NCBI GenBank assembly: GCA_947683425.1
Contig: CANTUQ010000043.1
Location: 6,829,501-6,893,500 of the forward strand
From: Excoecaria cochinchinensis
Taxonomy: Eukaryota > Streptophyta > Magnoliopsida > Malpighiales > Euphorbiaceae
Direction of reading: 5' to 3'
Length of the DNA stretch: 64,000 bases
Shown here: positions 11,642-22,964 of the stretch, piece after piece
How positions within the stretch are numbered: the stretch's first letter is position 1
Layout of the letters: every line of letters starts with the position of its first letter
The notes under the pieces: model-generated
What the model was told of the DNA's origin: nothing
The model's input: only the letters and a program-made list of their open reading frames with translations
Database searches by the model: none
Position numbers and translations under genes: made by a program

Positions 11642-11644
<3 letters not shown>

Positions 11645-11703
<59 letters not shown>
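11645..11703. repeat. (TA)n microsatellite
   Basis: About 29 TA dinucleotides inside the CACTA element. Confidence 0.97.
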
Positions 11704-11706
<3 letters not shown>

Positions 11707-11894
11707 TATGTTTATATGCAAATAAATAAGAAAATAATAAATAAAGAAATAAAGAGTAAATAGACAAGATAAATAATTTTTCCATGTGACAATTTTTATT
11801 GGTCTTAAGAGTGTCCAAGTATTAGAGGGAATTATGGACTAGAATAAGTGGGTATTGTATGATATAGAAAATAAAACATGAGAAGAAAACTAAA

Positions 11895-12425
11895 ATAGAA
11901 AGGGGAAACACGGTGAGCAGATCGGGAAAGAAAGAAGAAACCGAAGAGAGAAAGAGAGGGAGAGGGGGCAGAGCACGGCGGAAGGGGGCGGAGCAGCTGG
12001 CTGTGGTCGATGGCGAGCAGCGGCTCCTCGCAACGCCGATCTCAGCGTCCTTTCCCCCTCCATCGCGACGTCGCAGTCCTAGGAGAGCAGGAGGAAATTG
12101 AAACTTCCTCTGCATTTTCCGGCGAGCTCCGACGGTGAGAGGTGACACGAACACCACGAAGGGACTCACGGCGGAGAGGCGAAGCTTCCGGTGGCCGTGG
12201 ATCCTCCTCACTCGACGGGGATGAGCAGATCGGAGGAGAAGAGGACCGTAGCTTTCGACGGCGATTCAGGCTAAACAGCGCCACGGTTGGGCGCGTGATC
12301 ACCGGAAGAGGAACCCCGAGGCGTCGAGCTTCCTTCCGATGTTCTTGGTGCCTTTGGTGGAGCTCCGGCGAGGCTCCGACGAATCTCCGGTGACCGTGAA
12401 AACACCAAAATAAGCAGAAAATTGG
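11895..12425 (+). other. GC-rich gene-like segment inside the CACTA element
   Basis: A purine-rich GAGAGAAAGAGAGGG stretch is followed by GC-rich sequence with CTCCGGCGA/TCTCCGGTGA repeats and then AATTGGTATGTGG, which could be a splice donor; 12425-14300 is AT-rich and intron-like. This is the composition of a plant 5' UTR exon plus first intron. Short frames here (for example 12142-12393 plus, 11822-12211 minus) have no family I recognise. It may be a captured host fragment or the element's own first exon. Confidence 0.4.
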
Positions 12426-14579
12426 TATGTGGCCACCAAATTTACTTTTCTATGTGATTTTTCCATAAGTTAAAAATTTATTAAGAGTGATTTTACTAAA
12501 TGCATTATGTGAATAAATGTATTTGTGGGATTCCATTGATTTGCTGGCTGAATTTTTATGAGTTTTGGCATAGTTGATTAGAGTAAATTAAGACTTACAG
12601 ATTTCGGTTGAATAAAAAGAATTGGAAAATTGTCCGTAACTAGTAAACTAGAACAGTATTTTGTAAATTGAAGAATTATAGGTTAAATTGTAAGTCTTGA
12701 TTAAAATGATGGTGCTTTATAATTCGTTAATGTGGTTACATTAATAAGAAAGGAAATTTTTAAGTAAAGGCTGAAAATACAAGGAAATTTAATGATATGT
12801 AATTATGAGTATGTTTAGATCAAATGAGCAGTTATTGCTGGAGCGCTTTGAGTTAGTAAACTATGCCAAGTTATTTTAATTAATTTGTTTTCTTAGCCTT
12901 ACGAAATGGGATGAAAATCGTGGCATGCATTTGAGCCAGATTAGGTCAATAGAATTGGGTAGTATAATGTGTAACTTAACTGAGAAACTTGGAACTTACC
13001 TCTATATTTTGAGTGACTAATAAAGCATGAGAGTAAAACATAAAAAGGAAGAAATTGGTTTTGTTTTAGTAATCTAAAAGAGATTCAATTTAAGTGAAGG
13101 GTTAGTTGAAATTCATGAAATGAGGAACATGGATATTTGTTTGATTATTTTGATGTATTATATTGTGTTTAAACATTAAAATGGTATTAAATTAGAAATA
13201 AATGTATGTATTTTTATCGGATGAATTTCTATTAATTTAAGATGTATGCGCTAATTTAAGGCATAATTATTGTGAAAAAGAAATTGGCTAGTGATAAGTT
13301 GAGGACTTATAATATGTATCATTTTAATAAAATGAAATTTAGTGTAAATCTATAAAGATAGGATGGAATCTAACATGAAGAAAATTGGTTAAGTAATTAA
13401 TATACAAGTTTTTCAATGTAATTAGTTTGTTTTGAGACTTACATAAATTCTATTTTCTTTTAATTTCTTGTGATTTCGATTGAATTCTCCAATGTAAATT
13501 TTATATACTTGTGCATTTTTTTTTGCAATGTTCAATGACATGAAAATAGTTGAAAATAGTTGCAGATTTTTACATTGGTTTTTATGTTTTCTTGTTTTAT
13601 TCCGAGGGGCAAATTTAAATGGTAAAAATTATGTATGTTTTACTTGTATTTTATTTTGAAACTTTTTGACTTGCTATGTTTTAGTGGTTTTTAATTTTGC
13701 AGTTTTTTAATTTAGGTTCATTCCAAACTGTTCAATTGATAGCGATGTTTATGAATTTTCAGGTAACAAGTGTAACTTCTCTTTTATTTACGTCAATGTG
13801 ATACTTGTACATTTATTTTTAGCCGATAGTTTTGATGTATTAATATTATACCTTTGTATTTTGTATAATTGAATTGAGTACTGAAATTGGATGATATAAG
13901 TATATTATAAGATATGGTGTGTGAGATTTGATCTAAATTGGAGGATGGGCAAACTTGTGTTGTAGTTTGAATTGAAGTGGGGTGAATAAATATATGATTA
14001 TTTGAAGTGTAAATATTTTATTGATTACAGGGGGATAGGCAATATTATAGAGGGAATTTTGCCGAAATATCGGTAGAATTAAGTGACATATTTGTATTTT
14101 GATTGAATGAATAGTAAAACTAAATAGTTATAGGGCATATAGGTATAGTGAAAGGATAAAAAAATAAACAATTACCTGAATTTCGCAATAATTTGAAGAG
14201 TAGTTTAAGAAAATCAAGTAATTGTGCAGTATCGTTGGAATCGTAATGTGTTTAAATGAAGGGTGTTACATGATTGAGTTTTTTTTTATCTAATATAAGA
14301 TTTTTTTTTGCAGGAACATGATACAAATTTTGAAGTTTCAACAGATTTTATTTATTGATTAGGATGCAAATTTAATTTTTTGTATTAGACAATATGTTTT
14401 TTTTAATTAACCTTTTATTTTAATAAATACATTATATTAGATTTTCTTTAGAAATTTAATTGATTGTATGATATTAAATTTAAAATGTGTCATTTTTAAT
14501 ACAATGCATATATAATAAGTATATTTGTCATAATTTGTCGACTTGTTAATTCATAAATAAAGATAGAATGTTTATAATT
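12426..14579. other. AT-rich CACTA interior, no gene seen
   Basis: Long AT-rich sequence with no sustained reading frame and no repeat structure that I can define. Confidence 0.6.
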
Positions 14580-15211
14580 ATGATATTAATATTGTAATAA
14601 AAAAAATAATTTAATGACAAATAAAAAATTGTCACTAAAACTATTTTTTGTGACAATTATTTTTATTTCTATTTATGTCACTAAAATGTAACGTAATATG
14701 ACGATTTACATTCATCGTTAATACACATTAATTTAATGATGAAATCATTTTTCGTCACTTAAAGTATTAGATTTAGTGACGAAGTTAAATATTTTATGAC
14801 GAAAATTATATTTATTTGTGACGATAATTACGTAACCAATGCTTAATGGTTTTAATCAGAAACAGAGTTTCGTCATTAAAAATATTTAATTTCGTGACGA
14901 ATTTTAAATTTATCATAAAAAATACCAATCTTTAGTGACGATAAACAACATAATGTGACGAAATATAATTTTATTTATGACATAATTTTTGTCATGAAAA
15001 GTAAGAACTAAAGATGACAATAATCATTTTCGTCACAAAAAGTGATACTTACAGTGACAAAAAAGTAAATCGTCACGTAAACTTTTATGTTACGCGTCTA
15101 CCGTTACGTTCTCTGTGACGATAAAAAATCGTCACCATTTCTTTTCAGCGACGAAAAATGAATTTTTCGTGACAATTTTTTGCGTCATAAAAGGTATAAT
15201 TTCTTGTAGTG

Positions 15212-15860
15212 CACACACGGGGTCGTGCAGTCTCCTCCCTAGGTGGGCTTTGTCCAAGGGTTAACAGGGAACCCATTGGACACGCATGGTGCACGATAAA
15301 AACCTGTAGCATAACATCTCTTGCCTAATGTACATTCGTATGGGTATTTGGCCATTATATATTTAAATAATTCGACTAAATTAGGATGGGCCCATCGGGG
15401 CATGAAAGCCTTTGATGAAGACCATTTAATTTGATTGATTTTGTTCAATATATGACGGCCCAAATAGCAAGCATGGTATTATGGTACATTTCACCTAGTG
15501 GAAGTGTCTATTGCCATTACATGAGTTTTGGACAAATGTGGTGTTATTTTAGGGCTACCCAAGCATGGTCCCTGGCAATGGGTCTAGCTCATCGCGAGCA
15601 TAGCGACCAATCAGGTCTCCATTTAATTTACTATTTGATGGTACGAGGCTTGGGCTGCTGATTATCCCGAGCACTTCCCTACAATGAGTGAAAGTAGGGT
15701 CGTATTTTAGGAACGCACCGGGGGTAGATAAGGGATCAACTAACATAATTCTAAGGTTCTAATGCAAAAAATGCAATTTCGATTAGAAATGGAATTTTTG
15801 ATTCTTAATAACTCAATTATAATCTTAACTTAAGTCACTTTCGAAGCAAAGTTTCGATCA
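15212..15860 (-). other. 5' leader of the minus-strand element with conserved block
   Basis: On the minus strand this aligns with 30660-31300 (N1) and 18353-18730 (host element): GGTGCGTTCC, a CCCTAC...GTAGGG hairpin (15699-15677), TTAAATGGAGACC, GGTCG(C/T)TATGCTCG, GACCATGCTTGGG. It is conserved but has no open frame, so it is probably an RNA-level signal. Confidence 0.75.
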
Positions 15861-15861
15861 G

Positions 15862-15879
15862 TCCCCAGTGGAGTCGCCA
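15862..15879 (-). promoter_or_regulatory. Primer-binding site (tRNA-Arg type)
   Basis: Minus-strand TGGCGACTCCACTGGGGA lies one base after the LTR terminus. It is complementary to a tRNA 3' end of the form UCCCCAGUGGAGUCGCCA, which from memory matches plant tRNA-Arg and is a known trait of Tat/Ogre elements. It is identical to the PBS of N1 at 30642. Confidence 0.8.
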
Positions 15880-15880
15880 C

Positions 15881-17848
15881 TGTGACGCGCGCCGAATCTA
15901 GCAAAGGCCCTCACTGAACCCGCTTTTAGGGCTCGAGGGATTGGTTCACGTCTTTTTGATCTTGGGCATAATGAGTCATTTTGGATGCCCCCTTCCAATA
16001 GAACATTGGAAAGGATCATCTAGCCCCATGATGCCTTTAGGAACCTGTGAGGTATTTTGGAGTCGCCACCCAAGTTACGAGAAATTGGGAAATGTCTTTA
16101 ACCTCTAATGGTCTAAACTAGAGAATGGTGTTCGGAACTTCACTCTTATTAATGACTTAAGTTAAGTTTATAATTGAGCTTTTAAGAAATTAAAATTTCA
16201 TCTCTCATCTCACACGATTATGCATTGAATTAAGCGCATAACAACCACATTGGAAAGCATTTAAATAAAGCAAAAAAGAAATAAATAAATTATATGTAAA
16301 AAATTGGGACAGAACAATCCCCCAAAAATAAGAAAGCGTAATAAAACTTGCCCCAAAATTAATTGCAAGGGCCCGAAATGAATAAGTAAATAATCAGTTC
16401 ACAAAAAAAGAATAAAATATATCATGCATAAATGGGGTCATTAACTAGATTTTAGGAACATTGGTTCTTTTTTTTAACTTAAAAATTAGAGAACTATTTT
16501 TGGGCATTGATTGGGAAAACTGGGATGAGTGATCCCATTTTATGAAAACTAGCTCTCTATTTGGAAATGAGATTTTATTGGTTAAAATAGGACATTGGTC
16601 CATTTTATTAAGAAAAATTCCAAGTTATTAATTATTGAAAAAATGTGATTTTCTATAATACGAATAATAAAAAGAATACATTTTACATACAACATATAAA
16701 ATAATAGAATAAAAGAAAATACGAAATTTAAAATGCAAACCCTAAAATCAAAGGTCCTTTATCTCCGATCCTCCGACCCGAGCCCAAATGTAACTCGTGA
16801 AGATAAATAATTTTTGAGACAACAAAACAAAAATGAAAAAAATGTTAATAAAGTAAATTAAACAATTAATGAACAAATAAATTAATTGAATAAGATAGTT
16901 AATTAAAACAATTAATAGATCAATCAAATAATAATCAATTAAACTAATTAAATATAAACAATTAAGTAAGTGGAAATAAATAAAGACAAAGCAGATTAAA
17001 TTAAATTCATGCTAATTGCACTAATCAAAGAAAAACATCAAACAAATATACAAATGAATCAACAACCAACAATGACATTTAATAATTATTAATAGAGATT
17101 AATTAGGCAAAAACAAGTGAATTGAAACAGCAATATACAAGGTAAACCAAACAAATCAGTTTGTATTATATGCATTACGCTCAGACGGTCGGATAAAATA
17201 GGGGAGCAAAAAAATGAAAGGGGGAAAGGATTGGGGCGCTGCACAACTCGTGCACGTATTGCACGAGTTGTGCAATGCATTCACGACTCATAAATGCATT
17301 GCACGAGTCTTGTAATGCATGCACGACTCATGCACTCACTGTACGGGTCGTACAGTCCGATCGGGGAAAAGCATATGTTGTGAAAGATCGGGAAAAGAAA
17401 AAAAGAACAGAGGGACAATCTGATTAAGAAAACCAATGATACAATCAGATCAGGAGGTTAGGACCCGATCGAGAACGGAAAGGAAAAGAAAGCAAGAGCA
17501 CAACTCATGAAGAACGAAGACACAAACAGACAACGTAAAAAATAGGGATGAATAGAGCATTAACAACAGGCTAACAAACACAACATAATGCGATCAAAAC
17601 ATACGTAATAAAGCAATGAATATGCTTAATGAATCATAACAGCAACAAACGTGCGATAAACAAGTTAATAAGATCAAATAAGAAATATATATATACAATA
17701 TATACAATGAATAGAATTAACTAGCACAGCAAAACGAAGAAAAGAAATAAAAAGAAAAGAAGAAGAAATAAAGAAAAGGAAAAAAGAAATGACTATTCCA
17801 GTATTTACCCTCAGATATTGATCTTTGATCTACAAATGAAAGGTTTCT
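15881..17848 (-). mobile_element. 5' LTR of the minus-strand element, truncated
   Basis: It ends GCGTCACA at 15881 on the minus strand, next to the PBS, and aligns with 3153-5110 of the 3' LTR. At 17848/17849 homology stops after AGGTTTCT, and plus-strand LTR sequence of a different copy begins. The palindrome array at 17230-17366 is shorter than in the 3' LTR. An extra short segment near 17450-17480 is absent from the 3' LTR. Confidence 0.85.
17230..17366. repeat. GCACGAGTCGTGC array (5' LTR copy)
   Basis: Counterpart of 4501-4640. Several dyads have decayed, and CACGACTCATGCA and GTACGGGTCGTAC replace perfect words. The unit number differs from the 3' LTR. Confidence 0.8.
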
Positions 17849-18333
17849 CGATTTATGTATGTATTTCATTCTATAACTATTATGGATTTCACATTTATTT
17901 TTTTGACAATTGTAATTGTATTTTATTTATCGCTCCATTTATTGCTTTTCTATGTGCTCGTAACGTACTTTAATTTACTTGCATGAATTGTGTGAGAAGA
18001 GAGATAAAATAATTGACTCTAAAAACTCAGTCATATAAGATTAACCAAAGGTATAAATAAGAGTGAGGTCCCGAACTCTCTCTAGTTTTAGCCTCATAAG
18101 GTTAGAGTTCATTTCCCAATGTTTTATTGGGTGGCGACTTCGTGATACCTACCTTGTGATGCCCAATAGACGCCCTCGTAGGTTGATTGTCAACAATGGA
18201 ATAGGGGTGAATCCATGTCCATTGCGAAGCAATCAGCTTTCAGGAGTTTTAATGAACCTCCATCCGGTCTTCAGTCTTAAAAGTTGACTCCCGAAAGCGA
18301 CCTGAATGTTGAGCGGGGTTCGCGCTCATCATA
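17849..18333 (+). mobile_element. Right fragment of a Tat/Ogre-like LTR
   Basis: It begins CGATTTATGTATG, corresponding to about 30029 of the N1 LTR, and ends at 18333 with CATA (mutated CACA) one base before a PBS. It contains the hairpin CCCAAT-gtttt-ATTGGG followed by TGGCGACTTC (18115-18141). With 2223-3152 it probably made one LTR that was later split by the minus-strand element and shortened by deletion. Confidence 0.75.
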
Positions 18334-18334
18334 G

Positions 18335-18352
18335 TGGCGACTCTATTGGGGA
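18335..18352 (+). promoter_or_regulatory. Primer-binding site, slightly diverged
   Basis: TGGCGACTCTATTGGGGA, two differences from the PBS at 30642. It marks the 5' end of the internal region of the long host element. Confidence 0.78.
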
Positions 18353-18944
18353 CATCATGAGATTTTGCTCCGAAAGTATCTCTGGCTAATCTAATATAAA
18401 TGGGTTTAGGGTTAAGAAATTTTATCTCATTTCGAAAAATTGCGTTGCATTTCACTAGAGCCTTTTATCTACGCTAGTTTGGACCTTCTCTCAACCACGG
18501 TGTGTTCCCGAAGCACGAACCTATGTTCACTCAATATAGGGAAGTGTTAAGGATAATCACTAGCCCAAACCTCATACCTTATGGTATATCAAATGGAGAC
18601 CCAATTGGTCGTTATACTCGGGATGAGCTAGGCTTGTCGGCAAGAACCATGCTTGGGTAACCCTAAAGTATCATCACTTTTGACCAAAACTCATGTAATG
18701 GAAATAGACACTTCCACTAGGGGGCATGCACTATAATATATTGCTTGTGAAGTGGGTCTTTGTGTATTGAACAAATCCAAATAAATTTACATGTTCGCTC
18801 ATTAAAGGTTTTCAGGTCCCGAGGGGTGCTTTTCGGTTTATTTGGATTGTTTAAATATGTGATGGCTAAAAATTCATCAGCATGCACTTTTTAGCAATGA
18901 GAGATTGTACTACAGACATAATAATAAAACATGTGCACTTCATA
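18353..18944 (+). other. 5' leader of host element with conserved block
   Basis: Non-coding. The block from 18461 to 18730 aligns with 30750-31030 of N1. It includes the hairpin CCTATGTT-cactc-AATATAGG (18520-18540), TTCCCGAAGCACGA, AAATGGAGACCCAAT and ACCATGCTTGGG. Confidence 0.75.
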
Positions 18945-19349
18945 TGTAACACCCCAACTCATACGTGGACGAACCCATCCGCAATGGAGTAGGAAGCCGT
19001 ACGAGTAGGTGTGTTACCGGACTGAAGCGAGACAAAGCATACTAAAATATGGAAGAATTTAAAACTTGAGGAGTAGATTTGGACATGCATATTCCGCAAA
19101 TGTGCATACACTAAGCAAAAGCATACAGTTGTGAAACTTACAAGCATACAATAGAAGTTATTCTCCAAACTTCGCTATACAAATATTTACATGGCCCAGA
19201 ATATTATATAAGTAATATTTACATGTTATTACATATACATATTCATCAGAATTACAAAATCCAGGCTATAGAAATTCAACAAAATACATCACTTCTAACT
19301 CCTATGTGGCCGACTCTACAGATGCGCGACTCGAACAGAAGCAAACCTG

Positions 19350-19440
19350 CCACCTGCACGGGAAAAAGAACCCGTGCTAAGCGATAACGCTTAGTGGGGA
19401 AAACAAACATAATAATATGGACGGCCATTCACAATGGTCG
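19350..19440. other. Dyad cluster 1 of solo LTR A
   Basis: Three perfect dyads within 90 bp: GCACGGG...CCCGTGC (19356-19377), AAGCGATAACGCTT (19379-19392) and CCATT-cac-AATGG (19425-19437). All three recur in LTRs B, C and E. D keeps the last and a mutated second. Confidence 0.8.
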
Positions 19441-20159
19441 TCAAGGCAAAATACATTCAAATGGCAATTGCGAATATTCAAAACATATATCTAAACAGAC
19501 TTGCATAATAAAGGCATTCATTCGGAAACTCATACATATAATCATATACATATATCAGGAATGGGCCAAAACAGTCATAACCCAAAACACGACACCAGTG
19601 TTATCATGCTGAGCCACATACCCAAGAAAACATCCAAAACACCACACTTCTGCTGCACAACTCTAATACATAGCATATCATGCTGTAAACACTCCCATAA
19701 CGGAGACTGAAGGCATAATCGCATCACTTCACATTCATATCAAAACCATGCAGAAAGTACGATTACATCTTATATACTTACCCTCACAACCGATCTGATT
19801 CACATGCTTGTACACAATAAAACCATGCTTAACTCATATACAAAAATACATCGATCGAATCATTTCAAAGCATTCAGAAACTAATAACAAATCACATGCC
19901 AAGTACGGATAATCATGTTAACTGAAAAGTCATGTTTACTAAATACAGATTTACTTTCTGAAGCCCGTAGTCATATTCATATACATATAAACTGATTCTT
20001 GCTCATTCAGATATCACATTCTGATGGCTATTTCAAAACAGAATAAAACAAACCATCAAAGTACCTGCTGACTCATAATAGTGGATAACGAGTACTCATG
20101 AGGGAACATATAGCCCGATCTCTGACCGGGTAAACCTCAGAGGAAACATATAATATAAT

Positions 20160-20345
20160 GTACCATACAGGTACTAGTCGAAAAGCAACATCATCTTTTT
20201 CCACATTCCAAAAACATTTCATATCAAAGGGTTCGCGAGGAACCAGTCGTGGGACCTGATCAGGGTCCAAATCGTTCAAAGGACGCTGCAGCTACAAAGA
20301 CTCTATTAGGCATGCCTAACTATCCACTAGACTGACTCTCGCAGG
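20160..20345. other. Dyad cluster 2 of solo LTR A
   Basis: GTACC-ATACA-GGTAC (20160-20174), GGTTC-GCGAG-GAACC (20230-20244), GGACC-TGATCAG-GGTCC (20252-20268) and the perfect 14-bp palindrome TTAGGCATGCCTAA (20306-20319), followed by CTATCCACTAGACTGACTCT. The last palindrome and its flank are conserved in all five LTRs of this family. Confidence 0.85.
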
Positions 20346-20635
20346 TCATGCATCATACAAATCATATTTCACATCACATAATTTATATCATTATACATAA
20401 TCAGCAATAGGTGAGACATATGAATAAAATCATAAAGTCAGTAATGCATCATACAATTTACACTTAAGCATATCATAATAATCTTAGAGAAAGATCATAA
20501 ATATAGATATGCATAATACATTCAGTTATATTAACATACTTCATAACATAGTCAAAGAATACACCTAAAGGCATCACAAGTTCGGAATTCAAACATTGAA
20601 ATCACCAAAGAAAACTCATTTAACATAACACATCT

Positions 20636-20997
20636 GTCGCGCTCGCGATGTCTGTCGCGCTCGCGACAGAGACAATAGTCTCTTCGCTGTGCGCGCGCGA
20701 CGGACTTCGCGATCGTGGGAAGGAGAGAAAGGCCCGGCTCTGTCGCGCTCGCGACAGTGTCGCGGTCGCGACAGAGGACAAGCATTGCTATCGCGGGGTC
20801 GCGGCAAGTCGCGTGCTCGCGATAGCACAGGCCAACAATGTGCTCTGTCGCGATCGCGACGGTTGTCGCGCTCGCGACAGAGAGCACACAAGCTGTTACT
20901 ATCGCAGGCTCGCGACAGCGTCGCGTGCTCGCGATGGCACAGCATCAGGATCACCAGTCTCTGTCGCGCTCGCGACAGTGTCGCGATCGCGACAGAG
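20636..20997. repeat. TGTCGCGNTCGCGACA palindrome array
   Basis: About ten copies of a 16-bp near-perfect palindrome, TGTCGCGCTCGCGACA or TGTCGCGATCGCGACA, mostly arranged as adjacent pairs (for example 20740-20775 and 20960-20997). GC content jumps above the flanks. Arginine/serine-rich open frames over it are by-products. A second small pair is at 21514-21555. Confidence 0.9.
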
Positions 20998-22964
20998 TCA
21001 TGATTCCGAAAATCTGCAAAATTCTACAGGATCTTTCCTTCCTCAAACTCACTACCAAACACACGAAACATATCCAAAGGTCTCTTACCTCATTTCCAGC
21101 AAGTCACACATCATTAACAATATAAATCCAACATTTGTATCAAGAATTTCAATAAAACATGCCACTAACAATGTCCATATACACAATTTATAATAACAAC
21201 CTTATTCGTCAATCAACTCAATCGCACCCACATTAATTGCATTCGTACATATGGTACGTCATTCTAAGGTTACTCATGAGACTATCACATGATAGCACTC
21301 ATCCATAAACAAACCTTCACAAGGTTATATCTATTGTTATTTACTATCTAAATCACTAATCTTAATCATACTCCTAAGTTTTTCCCAACGATAATTACTG
21401 ATATAGCCATTTAATTACCCTAAACATGCATAATAATTGATGGAAAAGGTACGGGATTGATCCGGGTCACCCCTAGACCCAAAAATAAGGAAGAAAAGGC
21501 TCAAAACATATTTTTCTGTCGCGAGGTCGCGACCCTTGTCGCGCTCGCGATAGAGGCTCGCCTCAGCTACCAAAACGGACTGCTTTCTACTATAAACTAA
21601 AATCTCGAAAACCGACCTCTAAACCTCGTTTTTAGGAAAAGTGGTCTTCTTAACAAATGTTCTCCTACGTCTTAGATTTCAAATGAAACAAGTTTCACAT
21701 CAATTGGACATCTACAACTCCAGATATTCACTCCACAACCCATACTGGTCAAACAACCCGACACAACAGGGACACTACATTTGTAATCAATTTTTCGATG
21801 TCTTAGAGCGAGAATTCGTCCAAGGCTATTTATGAGACATTTAAATTAATGGAAATCATGGTTCTAAAGGTTCAAGAATCACATGATTTGGAGTTCTAAA
21901 ACTCCACCTATGACTAAAACATTGCACAAGGGTCAGATGAGAACGAAACAGAGTTTACCCTAATTACACACTTCACTTCCAATTCTCACATACCTTCAAC
22001 TTAAGCCACTTCATGCATTATTAATACATTTACCCAAACAAATACATGCATAAGAATCATCTTAATCACTCAATTTAATGGAAATCATATACAATTATAT
22101 AATCATAGCTCAATAAGAATTTAGGGGAAAAACCAAATAGAACTCAATTAAAGGAATCCAGTCCCAAACCTCTTGTTGCACAATAGTGGTTCTCTTCAAG
22201 CTTTAAATCTTCTCATTTCCTTTACTTTGATTCTTCTTATCACCAATTACTTGCACAAACAAACCCATAATTTCTTAATTTAAACCATAACTTAAACAAA
22301 ACTAGAAAAAGAAAAGAACTTAAACATAAGAACCCTAAAATCTCAACTTACCTTAACAATCTTGCTTCCAATCTCCACTAAATCACTTCTAATTCATTCA
22401 AAACCAAAAGATGGAACAAAGAAAAGGGAAGACAAGAAAAAGGAAATGGAAAATCGGGAAAAATGAAAGGAAACCAACGTGGACTCCTCTTTTTCTTTCA
22501 CTTTGATTTTCTTTTCCACACTTAATGCACACCTACCACAAGCCATGTGTCCAAATCTTATTGGTTCCTTAATCCATCTTTTGACTTGTTCCACCTTGCA
22601 CCATACTCCATACACACACAAACAATTCTTGAATAAATATCTTCAATACACCAAACACCACTCACACCATATCCTTTCTTAGCCCACTCACATCCTACTT
22701 CCATATACTTCAAGCGTACTCTAACAATTCCTTATAAGCCACTTGTCATCATCCTACAAACCCAAGTGTCACAATCTTATCCAATCACTTCTTACATACC
22801 ATACACATGTTCCACTAGATAATTCATTCACTAAACTTATTTAGTTAATTTCTTAGCAATTAAATCCTTATTATCCATATTACTCATGCATAAATTACCA
22901 AAATACCCTTCACTTAACTGACTTAGCTTTCCGATTCCGACTAGGCCCGATTTGGGGTGTTACA

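Larger units (their letters stand above)
10535..15211. mobile_element. Non-autonomous CACTA (En/Spm-type) DNA transposon
   Basis: Left terminus CACTACAAGAAA (10535-10546), right terminus TTTCTTGTAGTG (15200-15211), perfect 12-bp inverted repeats flanked by the 3-bp duplication CAC (10532-10534 and 15212-15214). N1 gives an empty-site comparison at about 31294-31316. Both ends (10550-11340 and 14580-15190) are packed with subterminal motifs around GTGACGA/TCGTCAC in both orientations, as expected for transposase binding in this superfamily. There is no transposase reading frame. The interior is AT-rich except for a GC-rich segment at 11900-12400 that resembles a plant 5' UTR or promoter region. 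Mobilisation would need a transposase from elsewhere. Confidence 0.92.
3153..17848 (-). mobile_element. Minus-strand Tat/Ogre-like retrotransposon, 5' LTR truncated
   Basis: Read on the minus strand: a truncated 5' LTR (17848-15881), PBS (15879-15862), leader (15860-10008, interrupted by a CACTA element at 15211-10535), a gag-derived pseudogene (10007-8676), a non-coding region shared with other copies (about 8330-6480), a decayed 105-bp repeat array (6260-5838), the PPT (5750-5732) and the 3' LTR (5731-3153). No pol is present, so the element is non-autonomous. The two LTRs are closely similar over the shared part. The last 620 bp of the 5' LTR, its U3 start, are missing at the 17848/17849 junction, so no TSD can be checked. 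Confidence 0.85.
18945..22964. mobile_element. Solo LTR A (TGTAACACCC family)
   Basis: A 4020-bp unit starting TGTAACACCCC and ending GGGGTGTTACA, flanked by the 5-bp duplication TCATA (18940-18944, 22965-22969). TG...CA ends with a 5-bp TSD and no internal direct LTR repeat identify a solo LTR. A Mutator or hAT element would give 9- or 8-bp TSDs. No coding frame. It carries a cluster of small dyads (19356-20319) and a GC palindrome array (20636-20997). Orientation is not certain, because the ends are inverted repeats; A, C and D are in one orientation, B and E in the other. Family is probably Ty3/gypsy. Confidence 0.85.

Noticed and set aside
18390..18420. GGGTTTAGGGTTAAG as an interstitial telomere repeat
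   Set aside because: Only about one and a half imperfect units of TTTAGGG; chance occurrence.
20552..21193. Arg/Ser-rich frames on both strands over the TCGCGA array
   Set aside because: Palindromic repeats give similar peptides on either strand; no family resemblance.
18945..22964. TGTAACACCC units as DNA transposons with terminal inverted repeats
   Set aside because: The ends are inverted, but target duplications are 5 bp in five cases and ends are TG...CA, which fits solo LTRs and not Mutator (9 bp), hAT (8 bp) or CACTA (3 bp).
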